Positions 18,879 through 27,846 of a DNA stretch of 64,000 bases are shown piece after piece. This DNA comes from Caballeronia sp. dw_276. GTDB taxonomy: Bacteria > Pseudomonadota > Gammaproteobacteria > Burkholderiales > Burkholderiaceae. The notes under the pieces were generated by a model. It saw only the letters and a program-made list of their open reading frames with translations, had not been told where the DNA came from and made no database searches. The number at the start of each line of letters is the position of its first letter. Positions within the stretch are counted from its first letter, which is position 1. A program made the translations under genes and the position numbers. Where the stretch lies: NCBI RefSeq assembly GCF_018449635.1, contig NZ_JAAVUV010000011.1, positions 124,001 through 188,000 of the forward strand, read 5' to 3'.

Positions 18879-20246
18879 TCACTTCAGGTAGATTCCCGGC
18901 GTCCAAGTGCCTTCTCTAGAGGAGAACGTCACCGTTCGTCCCGTGTTGTTGCGAATGCACAGGCCGACTTGCGCTACCCCAGCGGCTTTTTGTGATGCGA
19001 TGTACCCGGATATCTCGTTCAGCCGGACTTGCTTGACGTTATCGAGATAGATCCCGCCTATTCGCTCACTGGTACTGCATGCCGTAGTGGCCGGCAAGTC
19101 GGCGCCGTCGTTCCAGGTCGTTGTGGCGGCATAGAGGTCGAGCATGACGGCATCGCTGTCGGTCGAGTTGCCGCCGTAGGTTTGCAAGTACGACTTGGCG
19201 TATGGGTAGTCGTTGAGATTGGTCGGCATCGGGAATTTGATCAGAACCACGTTGCCCGGCACGGAGACGATGGTTGTATCGACCGGATGCAGGGTACCGT
19301 CGCTATCGACTTGCACATCTGCGCTTGCTGCCGAGTAATAGGTGGGAATGCCGCTGCCGCAGCTTCCGCCCGTTTCGGGCTTGTTCATGCACATATCGAC
19401 GAGGTATTTCATGGTCGACACGTGCCACGCATTGAAGAAGTCGCCGTGCGCCGTGTACATGCTTCCCCATTGCGGGACCCATTGGCCGTCCTGGAATATC
19501 GGGTCGAGCGAGAGTTGCGCAGTCGACAAGTCCGGATCAGTCCCGAGGTCATACGCAAGGTTCAGCTGCAATTCGGGAATCTTCACGGGGTACGCGGCGG
19601 GACACGTGCCGTCGCTGTTGCGGTAAGCCACATTCAACGCGCCATTCGCCACTTTCATGAGGTTGTTCATTCGCGCCGTCCGGTTGGTTCCAAGATTCGG
19701 TTTCAGCGAATGGCCGTCCCAGCAATCCGGAAAACGCACGGAGATGTTGAGTTGGGACGTTCCGCCAGGGGTGCCGGGCGCGCAGGTCGTGGGCATTGTC
19801 GATGTATAGCCCGTGTTCGGGCACAGAAAGCTGACGTGCGAGTTGGGCGCAGTGCCCATATGGTCTCCTGCCAACATTTGCAAGCCCGGTGGTGGAGCAG
19901 TGATGGGAACCACTGCCTGGTCGTTCTTGTAATAAGTCTTCTGGTACGAAGGAACGATTACGCCAGACGCGCGCTTTAACTGCGGCGCCCAATACGACGA
20001 AACGTCGGCGCTCGCATTGCACGTTGTTACTTTGTTGGCTGCCAGCGATTCGTACGTGGAGTTTGCATTCGATCCCGGATTGCCGAAGAAATCATGCACC
20101 ATTGCTTCTCCCGGCTTGCCTGGGTAGACAATCGGATCATCCGGCAACGTGTGCGAATACGTGCACTGCACAGAGAACGACGCCGCGGCGTGCGCCCCGC
20201 TGGCGGCCAGCATGAGCATGAACCACATGACAAACTTGATTTTCAC
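18879..20246 (-). CDS. Secreted DUF1996 protein
   Basis: A 455-residue exported protein. The start is GTG 20246 with AGGAG ahead. A signal peptide ends about residue 21 (SGAHA). The rest matches the DUF1996 architecture: PDDPIVYPGKPG, HDFFGN, an SYWAPQL segment, KTYYKN, PGLQMLAGD, and CPN...C cysteines. DUF1996 proteins are best known from fungi and actinomycetes, sometimes linked to polysaccharide breakdown; no enzymatic activity can be assigned. Paired cysteines suggest disulphides. AT-rich flanks and a position between two core operons suggest acquisition by transfer, but this is inference. Confidence 0.8.
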   Translation of the reverse strand: MKIKFVMWFMLMLAASGAHAAASFSVQCTYSHTLPDDPIVYPGKPGEAMVHDFFGNPGSNANSTYESLAANKVTTCNASADVSSYWAPQLKRASGVIVPSYQKTYYKNDQAVVPITAPPPGLQMLAGDHMGTAPNSHVSFLCPNTGYTSTMPTTCAPGTPGGTSQLNISVRFPDCWDGHSLKPNLGTNRTARMNNLMKVANGALNVAYRNSDGTCPAAYPVKIPELQLNLAYDLGTDPDLSTAQLSLDPIFQDGQWVPQWGSMYTAHGDFFNAWHVSTMKYLVDMCMNKPETGGSCGSGIPTYYSAASADVQVDSDGTLHPVDTTIVSVPGNVVLIKFPMPTNLNDYPYAKSYLQTYGGNSTDSDAVMLDLYAATTTWNDGADLPATTACSTSERIGGIYLDNVKQVRLNEISGYIASQKAAGVAQVGLCIRNNTGRTVTFSSREGTWTPGIYLK

Positions 20247-20451
20247 GATCGACTCCTGTTATGGAAACTGAAATGCCGATTCGATCAGTTTCTCGTTTTT
20301 TAAATTGATTAGGATTCTTTATTTAAATAGACGAGTTCGCTCAAAAACAGGTTTTCCTGCGATCAATCATTGATGCAAAAAGGAACAACGGCAGAGTTCG
20401 TTACGTTTTAATATTTAATTAGGTAAACTTATTTTTTCCAAACCAAATAAT
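20247..20451. other. AT-rich intergenic region
   Basis: Roughly 200 bases of markedly AT-rich DNA upstream of the DUF1996 gene, with many T/A runs. It should carry that gene's promoter on the minus strand. I could not resolve one, and no coding frame is convincing. Confidence 0.4.
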
Positions 20452-20485
20452 AGACCCGGATCATGACTTTCGCCATGCCGGGTCT
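20452..20485 (-). terminator. Hairpin downstream of nagE
   Basis: AGACCCGG (20452-20459) pairs with CCGGGTCT (20478-20485), with an inner CATG/CATG pairing in the loop. It is 88 bases after the nagE stop. The minus-strand continuation is AT-rich but not a pure T-run, so it is a moderate terminator candidate. Confidence 0.5.
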
Positions 20486-20572
20486 TAAAGGGTTTAAAAG
20501 CAACCCAAAGGAAACTCATGATTTTCGAACTCATCGAGGCCGATGAGTTCGCGTCGCAGCATCAAGCAGACA

Positions 20573-22348
20573 TCACGCCGGCAGCGGCGAAGCTCCGTTG
20601 CCCGGCGAAAGACGCTTCGCCATGGTTGCGGCGTAACGCGGCGCCGAGTTGCCCACGACAATGTGGAACGTATCGGCGGAGACCCACGCTACGTCGAGCG
20701 TCGACAAGCGTTGACGATCAACCGACGACGGATCGCGCACGACCACACGCAGACGCGTGGCAGCCACGGCATCGAGCGAAGCAACGTTCGTTGCGCCGCC
20801 GAACACTGCAAGCCAACGCACCGGATCGGGATCGAGCGGGCCTTGCTCGTTGGCAGAAACCGCTGCCAATGGCGCAGTTTCCGCGGCGGCGGGCCTGGAC
20901 GAAGCCGGCGTCGCGCCACGCGTGGACGAACGTTCGAGTTCGGTGCGGATTTCATCGGAGATGAGATCGGCTTCCGGTCCAATGATCACCTGCACGTTCG
21001 TCGCACCGCGCTTCAACACGCCGCGTGCTCCGATTGCCTTCAATTGCGGTTCCGAAACCTTTTCCGAATCAACCACGGACAAACGCAAACGCGTCGTGCA
21101 GGCATCGACGAGCGTCAGGTTCGACGCACCGCCCAAAGCCGCAATGTAGCGGACAGCGCGCGGCACCGTTGCACCAGCGGTCGGCGAGACGAAGCCGGTG
21201 TTATCGAACGATTCGACTTCTGCGTCGGTCGTTGCGGGTTCACGGCCCGGCGTTGCCATGTTGAACTTGCGGATGAAGAAGCGGAACAGGCCGTAGTAGA
21301 CCAGACCGTAGACGAGGCCAATGGGAATCGCCAGCCAGCCGCGCTGCGAAAGACCGTAGTTCAGCACATAGTCGATTGCGCCAGCCGAGAACGTGAAGCC
21401 CAGGTGAATGCCCAACGCCGAGCAGATCGCGAGCGACAAGCCCGTGAGCACCGCGTGGATTGCATACAGAACCGGCGCGAGGAACATGAAGCTGTATTCG
21501 ATCGGCTCGGTCACGCCAGTCAGGAACGCGGTCAGTGCCATCGAAAACAGCAGGCCGCCCACGACCGCACGACGCTCCTTCGGTGCTTCATGGAACATGG
21601 CGAGACACGCTGCCGGCAAGCCGAACATCATGATCGGGAAGAAGCCCGTCATGAAGCCGCCAGCGGTTTTGTCGCCGGCAAAGAAGCGATGCAAATCGCC
21701 CGTCACCGCCGCGCCGCCGCCCGTTGGCGTGTACGAACCGAACACGAACCATGCAAGCGAGTTCAGGATGTGGTGCAGGCCCGTGACCAGCAGGATCCGG
21801 TTCAGCACGCCGAACACGAACACGCCGATTGCGCCCGCGCCCGTCAGCCAGCCGCCGGCTGCATCGATAGCCGCCTGGATCGGTGTCCAGATGTAGCCAA
21901 AGACAATCCCGAGCACCAGACAGGCCACCCCCGTGACAATGGGCACGAAGCGTTTCCCCCCGAAGAACGCGAGGTATTCGGGGAGCTTGATGTCCTTGTA
22001 CTTGTTGTAGAGATACCCGGCCACGCAACCCGCAACGATCCCCGACAGCACGCCCATGTTGAGCTTGTCGTTGATGTCCTTCATCACCGCAATTTCAATC
22101 AGATAACCGATCGCGCCAGCCAGGCCGGCCGTGCCGTTGTTGTCCTTTGCGAAACCCACTGCCACGCCGATGGCGAACAAGAGCGGCAGGTTGGTGAAGA
22201 TGGTGTCGCCGGCGTCGGCGATCATCTTGATGTTGAAGACATCCGGCTGACCAAGGCGCAATAGCAGCCCGGCAACCGGTAGCACCGCAATCGGCAGCAT
22301 CAGCGCGCGGCCGAGTCGCTGCATTTTTGCAAACGGGTTGGCGTCCAT
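20573..22348 (-). CDS. nagE: PTS N-acetylglucosamine transporter EIICB with extra EIIB-like domain
   Basis: Imports and phosphorylates N-acetylglucosamine. ATG 22348 is chosen because GGAGA lies five bases ahead; a TTG upstream is unlikely. The 591-residue protein has an EIIC membrane domain (about 1-365, with GVTEPIEY near 278), an EIIB domain (about 393-475) with phospho-cysteine Cys417 in DACTTRLRL, then a Pro/Ala linker. A second EIIB-like domain (about 505-580) has the same fold signature but Ala instead of Cys (ATRLRVVV). EIIA is supplied by the neighbouring fusion protein. Confidence 0.93.
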   Translation of the reverse strand: MDANPFAKMQRLGRALMLPIAVLPVAGLLLRLGQPDVFNIKMIADAGDTIFTNLPLLFAIGVAVGFAKDNNGTAGLAGAIGYLIEIAVMKDINDKLNMGVLSGIVAGCVAGYLYNKYKDIKLPEYLAFFGGKRFVPIVTGVACLVLGIVFGYIWTPIQAAIDAAGGWLTGAGAIGVFVFGVLNRILLVTGLHHILNSLAWFVFGSYTPTGGGAAVTGDLHRFFAGDKTAGGFMTGFFPIMMFGLPAACLAMFHEAPKERRAVVGGLLFSMALTAFLTGVTEPIEYSFMFLAPVLYAIHAVLTGLSLAICSALGIHLGFTFSAGAIDYVLNYGLSQRGWLAIPIGLVYGLVYYGLFRFFIRKFNMATPGREPATTDAEVESFDNTGFVSPTAGATVPRAVRYIAALGGASNLTLVDACTTRLRLSVVDSEKVSEPQLKAIGARGVLKRGATNVQVIIGPEADLISDEIRTELERSSTRGATPASSRPAAAETAPLAAVSANEQGPLDPDPVRWLAVFGGATNVASLDAVAATRLRVVVRDPSSVDRQRLSTLDVAWVSADTFHIVVGNSAPRYAATMAKRLSPGNGASPLPA

Positions 22349-22453
22349 CGAATTCTCCAAAGAAAGTGTCTTGTCGTTGATCGTGAGGTGAAACGTGTTG
22401 TCGATCGATTCTTTTTACTAATGAACGCGAAGGCTGGCAGCCGGAAGGACGTG

Positions 22454-25045
22454 TTAGTCCAGCGGCCAGATTTCGCGGCTTGCTGCTCTTACTGCCTGTG
22501 CCGATTCGAGCGCCAATGCATCGAGCGCGCGCTGACGGCACAGTGGGTAATCGAGTTTGCGCACGAGCGCCTTGATGCCGGGGACCGAAACCGGATCCAC
22601 CGATAATTCCGTCACGCCCAGTCCCACGAGCAAGGGCACCGCGACCGGATCGCCGCCGAGCGCCCCGCACACGCCAACCCACTTGCCGTGCTTCGCGGCG
22701 CCATCGGTTGCCGCCTTGATGAGGCGCAAGACAGCGGGATGCAACCCGTCGGCTTGAGCGGCGAGATCGGCCTGGCAACGATCCATGGCGAGCGTGTATT
22801 GCGTGAGGTCGTTCGTGCCGATGGACAGGAAATCCGCGTGTTGCGCGAGTTGATCGGCGAGCAATGCGGCCGACGGCACTTCGATCATCACGCCGACCTG
22901 GATAGGATCGGTGCGGCCAATCTCGGCCGCGAGTTCATCAATACGCTTTCTCAAGCGCACGAGCTCACCCGAATCGGTCACCATTGGCAGCAGAATGCGC
23001 ACCGTGCCGAACGGCTTCACCGCGAGCAAACCACGCAACTGGTCGTCAAGGAGATCGGGGCGCACTTGCGCGAGACGAATGCCGCGAAGGCCAAGCGCCG
23101 GATTGGTTTCCGGCGGCAGCGTGAGGTAATCGACTTCCTTGTCCGCGCCCACGTCGAGCGTGCGGATGATCGCCGTACGCCCGCTCAACGCGCCAACGAT
23201 CGATTGATAGCTTTCTGCGTGTTCAGCAGCCGTCGGCGCCGACTGGCGATGAATGAACAGCAATTCCGTGCGCAGCAGGCCGACGGCATCGGCACCATTT
23301 TCGACGGCGGTTTTTGCGTCGTCCAATGTCGCGATGTTCGCCGCAACTTCAATGGTCCGGCCATCGCTGGTCGCGGCTGCTGCCTGCGATGTCTTCCGGT
23401 TCACTTCACGCACGCCTGCAAGACGCTGGCGCTCGAGGCGCGCACGTTCCACATCGAGCGCGGTGGGCGCATATTCCAGACGGCCGGTGGTTGCATCGAC
23501 GACGACTTGCGTGCCATCAGGAATGGCATGCAGCGCGTCGCCCACGGCGACGAGCGCCGGAATGCCGATCTGACGCGCGATGATCGCCGCGTGCGATGTC
23601 GCGCCGCCACGCGCCATGACCAGCGCCGTCACACGCGTGCGATCGAGCGATGACAGATCCGAGGGCGTGAATTCATCCGCGGAGAGAACGGCTTCGTCGG
23701 GCAACTGGCGCGCGGCCGCGTTCGTGTAACCGAGCGCGCGCAACACACGCTTTTCGATATCGCGAAGATCCGCGGCGCGTTCGGCCAGCAACGCATCTTC
23801 CACGTTGGACAGCAAGACGATCTGCGCGCGGATCGCTTCACGCCACGCGAACCCGGCACTCTTGCCGAGGCTGATCAGGTCGCGCGCGGCGTCGAGCAAG
23901 GTCGGGTCTTCGAGCAATACGCGATGCACCGCGAAAATGCCCGCTTCGCCAACCGCGCCGCGTTGCGAAGCGGTGCGCACGGTTTCATCGAGTTCTGCGT
24001 CGATGGCTGCAATCGCCTTGTCGAGCAAGCGGCTTTCCGCCGCCGACGTCCCCGTTGCCTGTTCGGGCGGCGTGACGTCGTTGTCGTCCCAGCGGACCAG
24101 CTTGCCAACAGCAATTCCCGCCGATGCACACACGCCCGCAAGCGTGTTCGGATCGAGCGGCGTGCCAGCATCACGCACAGCGGCAACGGGCGCCGGCGAA
24201 CGCGTGCGCGCCGGTTTCTCTTCCACTTCACCATGTGCTTCGCGCAGCAATTCGGCCGCGACCGCTTCCACCGCCGCCGCGGCTTGCGACCCGACTCCAA
24301 GCAGCTCGATGGTCGCGCCTTCGCCCGCGCCAAGGCCGAGCAGGCCGACGACGCTTTCTATCGGCGCCTTGCGGCCGTTGAAACGGACTTCGACCTTGGC
24401 GTCGAAACCGCGCGCTGCTTCGCGTGCACGGGCGGCCGGCCGCGCATGCAATCCACCCGCATGACCGAGCGTGATGCTGCGGCGTGCTTCCTCGGTGACG
24501 TTCGAGGTGCTGCGCGCCGCGTCCGCCTTCACGCCGTCCTTGCTGCGCAGAACCAGCAACTGGCTTTCGCCCGCTCGCAACATGCCGCGAGCCGCGCGGT
24601 TGACCACTTCGAACGCATCGCTGTTCGCCACCGCAATGACCGACACGAGACTCGGCGCATGCTGCGCGACATAGTCGGCATCGAATTCAATCAGCACGTC
24701 GCCGGCGCGCACGGTCGCGCCCTGCTCGACCTTCGGCGTAAAACCCTTGCCGCCCAGCTCAACCGTATCGATACCGATATGCACGAGGATTTCCGCGCCC
24801 TGCGACGTGCGCAAGGTCACCGCGTGATGCGTGCGCGCGAGGTGCGTGATGACGCCATCGCACGGCGAAACCATCACGCCCGCAAGCGGATCGATGCCGA
24901 TGCCGTCGCCGAACATGCCGTCGGCAAATACGGGATCGGGCACTTCGGCGAGCGGCACCATCGGCCCGGTGAACGGCGCGACCAATACAAAATCGCTCTG
25001 GTTTTCAGGGGAATGATTCAACAGGGACTCCTCGGCACGGCGCAT
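22454..25045 (-). CDS. nagF: PTS EIIA-HPr-EI fusion protein
   Basis: A complete phosphate-relay protein for sugar uptake. Three domains in order: Glc-type EIIA (about 15-150, active His89 in LVHIGIDTV), HPr (about 188-275, His200 in GLHARPAA) and enzyme I (about 300-863, His486 in GGATSHAAII). EI also has the PEP-binding C-terminal barrel (GTNDLTQYTLAMDR). Such fusions pair with EIICB-type NagE lacking EIIA, which is the next gene, 105 bases downstream. It lies 14 bases after nagB-II. Confidence 0.95.
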   Translation of the reverse strand: MRRAEESLLNHSPENQSDFVLVAPFTGPMVPLAEVPDPVFADGMFGDGIGIDPLAGVMVSPCDGVITHLARTHHAVTLRTSQGAEILVHIGIDTVELGGKGFTPKVEQGATVRAGDVLIEFDADYVAQHAPSLVSVIAVANSDAFEVVNRAARGMLRAGESQLLVLRSKDGVKADAARSTSNVTEEARRSITLGHAGGLHARPAARAREAARGFDAKVEVRFNGRKAPIESVVGLLGLGAGEGATIELLGVGSQAAAAVEAVAAELLREAHGEVEEKPARTRSPAPVAAVRDAGTPLDPNTLAGVCASAGIAVGKLVRWDDNDVTPPEQATGTSAAESRLLDKAIAAIDAELDETVRTASQRGAVGEAGIFAVHRVLLEDPTLLDAARDLISLGKSAGFAWREAIRAQIVLLSNVEDALLAERAADLRDIEKRVLRALGYTNAAARQLPDEAVLSADEFTPSDLSSLDRTRVTALVMARGGATSHAAIIARQIGIPALVAVGDALHAIPDGTQVVVDATTGRLEYAPTALDVERARLERQRLAGVREVNRKTSQAAAATSDGRTIEVAANIATLDDAKTAVENGADAVGLLRTELLFIHRQSAPTAAEHAESYQSIVGALSGRTAIIRTLDVGADKEVDYLTLPPETNPALGLRGIRLAQVRPDLLDDQLRGLLAVKPFGTVRILLPMVTDSGELVRLRKRIDELAAEIGRTDPIQVGVMIEVPSAALLADQLAQHADFLSIGTNDLTQYTLAMDRCQADLAAQADGLHPAVLRLIKAATDGAAKHGKWVGVCGALGGDPVAVPLLVGLGVTELSVDPVSVPGIKALVRKLDYPLCRQRALDALALESAQAVRAASREIWPLD

Positions 25046-25059
25046 CGGATTACTCTCGA

Positions 25060-26067
25060 TTAACGGGTTTCGGTGACTTTGGCCAAATGGCGCGGCGCGT
25101 CGGGATTGCGCCCGCGCGCGGCTGCCAGGCTGTCAGCCATCACATAGAAAGACAGGATTGCCGCGATCGGATCGAGCGCGAAATGCGCGGTCTCGACGAG
25201 CGGCAAATTGGCTTCAGGGATATCGGCGGGCGCGGCGAGCAGCACGCGTGCGCCACGTGCGCGCATGTCGCGGGCGAGCTGGACGAGGCCAGCCTGCTCG
25301 GGCCCACGCGGCGCGAACACGAGCAGCGGATAGTCTTCGCCGATCAGTTCCATCGGGCCATGGCGCACCTCTGCGCTCGAGAACGCTTCGGCTTGGATGC
25401 CCGAGGTTTCCTTCAGCTTGAGCGCTGCTTCCTGAGCAATTGCGAGCCCGAGGCCACGGCCGATCACGATCATGCGATCGACGTCCTTCAGCTCGCTGAC
25501 GGCATGCGACCAGTCGAGCTTGCCCGCGGCGCGCAATGCGTCGGGCAACGACTTGAGCGCGTTGAGCAACTCGGCGTCTTTCTGCACATGCGCAATCACA
25601 ATCGCCGAAAGCGACAGGATCGCGATATAGCTCTTGGTTGCGGCCACGGACAATTCCGGGCCAGCCAACAACGGCAGATTCCATTCGCACGCTTCGGCGA
25701 GCGGAGAATTGGGCGCGTTCACGGCGGCCACGGTCAACGCGCCAGCGCTGCGCAAGGCTTGCATCGTGCCGATCAGATCCGGGCTTTTGCCCGACTGCGA
25801 AAACGCCACGGCCAACTGGCCTTTCACGCGCAACGGCGCTTGCTGCAGGGTCGCAACGGACATGGGCAACGACGCGACCGGCACGCCGATACGGCTCATG
25901 GTCAGCCCTGCGAAGTAACTTGCTGCGTGATCCGACGAACCGCGCGCAACCGTCAGTGCAACATGACGCGGCTCTTCGGCGAGCCGTGCGGCGAGCGCTT
26001 CAATGTGGGATGTATCGGCAAGCTGGGCAACCACCACGTCGGCGGACGCCAACGCTTCATCAAGCAT
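25060..26067 (-). CDS. nagB: SIS-domain glucosamine-6-phosphate deaminase (NagB-II type)
   Basis: Converts glucosamine 6-phosphate to fructose 6-phosphate and ammonia, or isomerises it; the class is unrelated in fold to classic NagB. Two SIS domains are visible, the first with VARGSSDHAASYF and SQSGKSPD, the second with the IGRGLGLAIAQEAALKLKE segment. ATG 26067 overlaps the nagA stop region by eight bases, suggesting coupling; an in-frame GTG at 26085 is possible. 335 residues. It completes the nagA-nagB step of the pathway encoded by this operon. Confidence 0.92.
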   Translation of the reverse strand: MLDEALASADVVVAQLADTSHIEALAARLAEEPRHVALTVARGSSDHAASYFAGLTMSRIGVPVASLPMSVATLQQAPLRVKGQLAVAFSQSGKSPDLIGTMQALRSAGALTVAAVNAPNSPLAEACEWNLPLLAGPELSVAATKSYIAILSLSAIVIAHVQKDAELLNALKSLPDALRAAGKLDWSHAVSELKDVDRMIVIGRGLGLAIAQEAALKLKETSGIQAEAFSSAEVRHGPMELIGEDYPLLVFAPRGPEQAGLVQLARDMRARGARVLLAAPADIPEANLPLVETAHFALDPIAAILSFYVMADSLAAARGRNPDAPRHLAKVTETR

Positions 26068-27163
26068 ATTCGACAATTGATTCACCTTCTACATAAGTTG
26101 CTGTCAACGCCAGTTCACGGTCGAACACGACGAGGTCCGCCCACGCGCCACGCGCAATGCGGCCCCGGTCTTCGAGACCGAGATAATCGGCGGCGTAACG
26201 TGACAGGCGATTGGAAACATCTGCCATCGGCAAGCCGATGGAGACAAGATTGCGCAGCGCCTGATCCATCGTGAGCGTGCTGCCGGCGAGCGTGCCGTCG
26301 GCGAGACGCACGCCGCCCATGCACTTGGTCACATGCTGGCTTCCCAGTCGATATTCGCCATCAGGCATGCCGGACGCCGACGTGCTGTCGGTCACCACAT
26401 ACAGGCGCGGGATGGCGCGCAACGCGGCGCGGATTGCACCGGGATGCACGTGGAGCAGATCGGGAATCAGCTCGGCGTACTCGGCATGCGCGAGCGCAGC
26501 ACCCACCATGCCGGGGTCGCGATGATGCAGCGGCGACATGGCGTTGAACAAGTGCGTGAAACCGCGCGCGCCATGCTTGAGCGCATTGACCGCGTCGTCG
26601 TATGTACCCAGCGAATGGCCCAGTTGCACGCGCACGCCGCGCGCCGCCATTTCCTGGATCACTTCAATGTGCCCGGAGATTTCCGGCGCGATGGTCACCA
26701 CGCGGATGGGCGCGAGCGAAAGGTATTTCAGCACTTCGTCGCGTACGGCGACGGCGGCGGCGTCCGGCTGCGCACCAAGCTTTCCGGGATTGATATACGG
26801 GCCTTCGAGATGCACGCCGAGCACGCGCGCGCCGAAGGGCGCGCGGCGAACAGATTGTTCGCCAAGGCCGGCAACCACCGCCATCAACTCGTCGCGGGGC
26901 GCGGTCATGGTGGTGGCGAGCATGCTGGTCGTGCCGTGCTTCGCGTGTTCTCGCGCGACAGTAATAGCGGCGTCACCGCCCTCCATGATGTCGGCGCCAC
27001 CGCCGCCATGCACGTGGCAATCGATGAAACCCGGCAGGATGTACGGGTCGTCGTTCGTCCTGGGGTCCACGCTCGCACCTTCGAGCGCCGTCACCCGGCC
27101 GTTCTCGAACGCGATCGAGCCATGTATCCAGCCGTCGGTCGTCAGGATGTTTCCTTTCAGCAT
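26060..27163 (-). CDS. nagA: N-acetylglucosamine-6-phosphate deacetylase
   Basis: Removes acetate from GlcNAc-6-phosphate in the cytoplasm. Start ATG 27163 (MLKGNILTTDGW); 367 residues. It is a metal-dependent amidohydrolase with the DCHVHGGGGADIMEG motif near residue 57, later metal/active-site segments HLEGPYINP and GHSLGTYDDA, and the catalytic DSTSASGMPDG region. First gene of the nag operon. It has a leader of about 370 bases downstream of a near-consensus promoter. Confidence 0.95.
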   Translation of the reverse strand: MLKGNILTTDGWIHGSIAFENGRVTALEGASVDPRTNDDPYILPGFIDCHVHGGGGADIMEGGDAAITVAREHAKHGTTSMLATTMTAPRDELMAVVAGLGEQSVRRAPFGARVLGVHLEGPYINPGKLGAQPDAAAVAVRDEVLKYLSLAPIRVVTIAPEISGHIEVIQEMAARGVRVQLGHSLGTYDDAVNALKHGARGFTHLFNAMSPLHHRDPGMVGAALAHAEYAELIPDLLHVHPGAIRAALRAIPRLYVVTDSTSASGMPDGEYRLGSQHVTKCMGGVRLADGTLAGSTLTMDQALRNLVSIGLPMADVSNRLSRYAADYLGLEDRGRIARGAWADLVVFDRELALTATYVEGESIVEYA

Positions 27164-27480
27164 GAATCTCTCTCGTGAAACGTACTGCGTGACGCGCTTT
27201 TGGTAGCGTTTCGCGTGGCAGGCGGCCCTTGCGGTGCCCGCCCAACGGCGCTCCGACGCGTGACAAGGCTCCATCAGCTGTCGCGCCCGCTGCGAGCAGG
27301 CTGGAAATCACCAAGAAACGGACTGGCGTATTTCCGGCAACGGCGTATTTCGCCCTGGGTTGTTTTTATCGATACCTTTTGTGGCATCTCACCGCACGGG
27401 GACCACGCTCCCGGCTGTGGACAAGACATGAAACGAACACCAGATCGACACCTTGATTGACGTTTTTTGATCAATTTTTA

Positions 27481-27517
27481 CGATGATTCCAGCCATCAAG
27501 CGTCTTAAGAATCATCG
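27481..27517. repeat. Perfect 9-bp inverted repeat in the nag leader
   Basis: CGATGATTC (27481-27489) and GAATCATCG (27509-27517), spaced by 19 bases, lie just downstream of the nag promoter in the transcribed leader. It may be a regulator site or an mRNA hairpin. Confidence 0.6.
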
Positions 27518-27542
27518 CACGGCAGGTGCAATTGGCGAGCCC

Positions 27543-27570
27543 ATTATATAACCAAAATAATACCAGTCAA
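27543..27570 (-). promoter_or_regulatory. Sigma-70 promoter of the nag operon
   Basis: Read on the minus strand: TTGACT (27570-27565), a 16-base spacer, TATAAT (27548-27543). Transcription would start near 27536, about 370 bases before nagA. Confidence 0.8.
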
Positions 27571-27846
27571 TTTACGAAATCATTATTTGAGATGTCACCA
27601 ATCTTGTTAATTATCAATAGCTTGCATAAATTCTTGAGCTATTTGACGAATGGTTTCGCATTGGTAGTTACCCTCGGATACAGCCCACTTTAATGCGGCT
27701 GGTCTACACACTATAGACGCCCGCATGCCTCCGCAAGATGCCGTCTGGCGCAAGGTTCGCACGCTCATACTATTTTTCGGCACAATGATCGCGATCGCTT
27801 CGCCGGGGGAAACGGTGAAGCGCCAATACAAGGAGAGAGGCAGAGA

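Larger units (their letters stand above)
27164..27846. promoter_or_regulatory. Large nag/MarR-GNAT divergent control region
   Basis: 683 bases with no credible gene between the nag operon and the MarR-GNAT gene. The middle part is AT-rich. Besides the nag promoter it contains several palindromes: TTGATCAA at 27467-27474, the 9-bp repeat at 27481-27517, TTGTTAATTATCAA at 27604-27617 (an imperfect MarR-type palindrome) and GTCTA-N7-TAGAC at 27702-27718. These are candidate operators only. Confidence 0.6.

Noticed and set aside
20247-20572. AT-rich stretch as a mobile-element boundary or attachment site
   Set aside because: No integrase, tRNA end or flanking direct repeats are visible; low G+C alone is not enough.
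20543-22264. 573-codon open frame on the plus strand opposite nagE
   Set aside because: Mirrors the nagE codon pattern; composition is Arg/His-rich and not protein-like.
27200-27460. Small open frame in the nag leader region
   Set aside because: No ribosome site, no recognisable domain, and it lies antisense to the predicted nag leader transcript.
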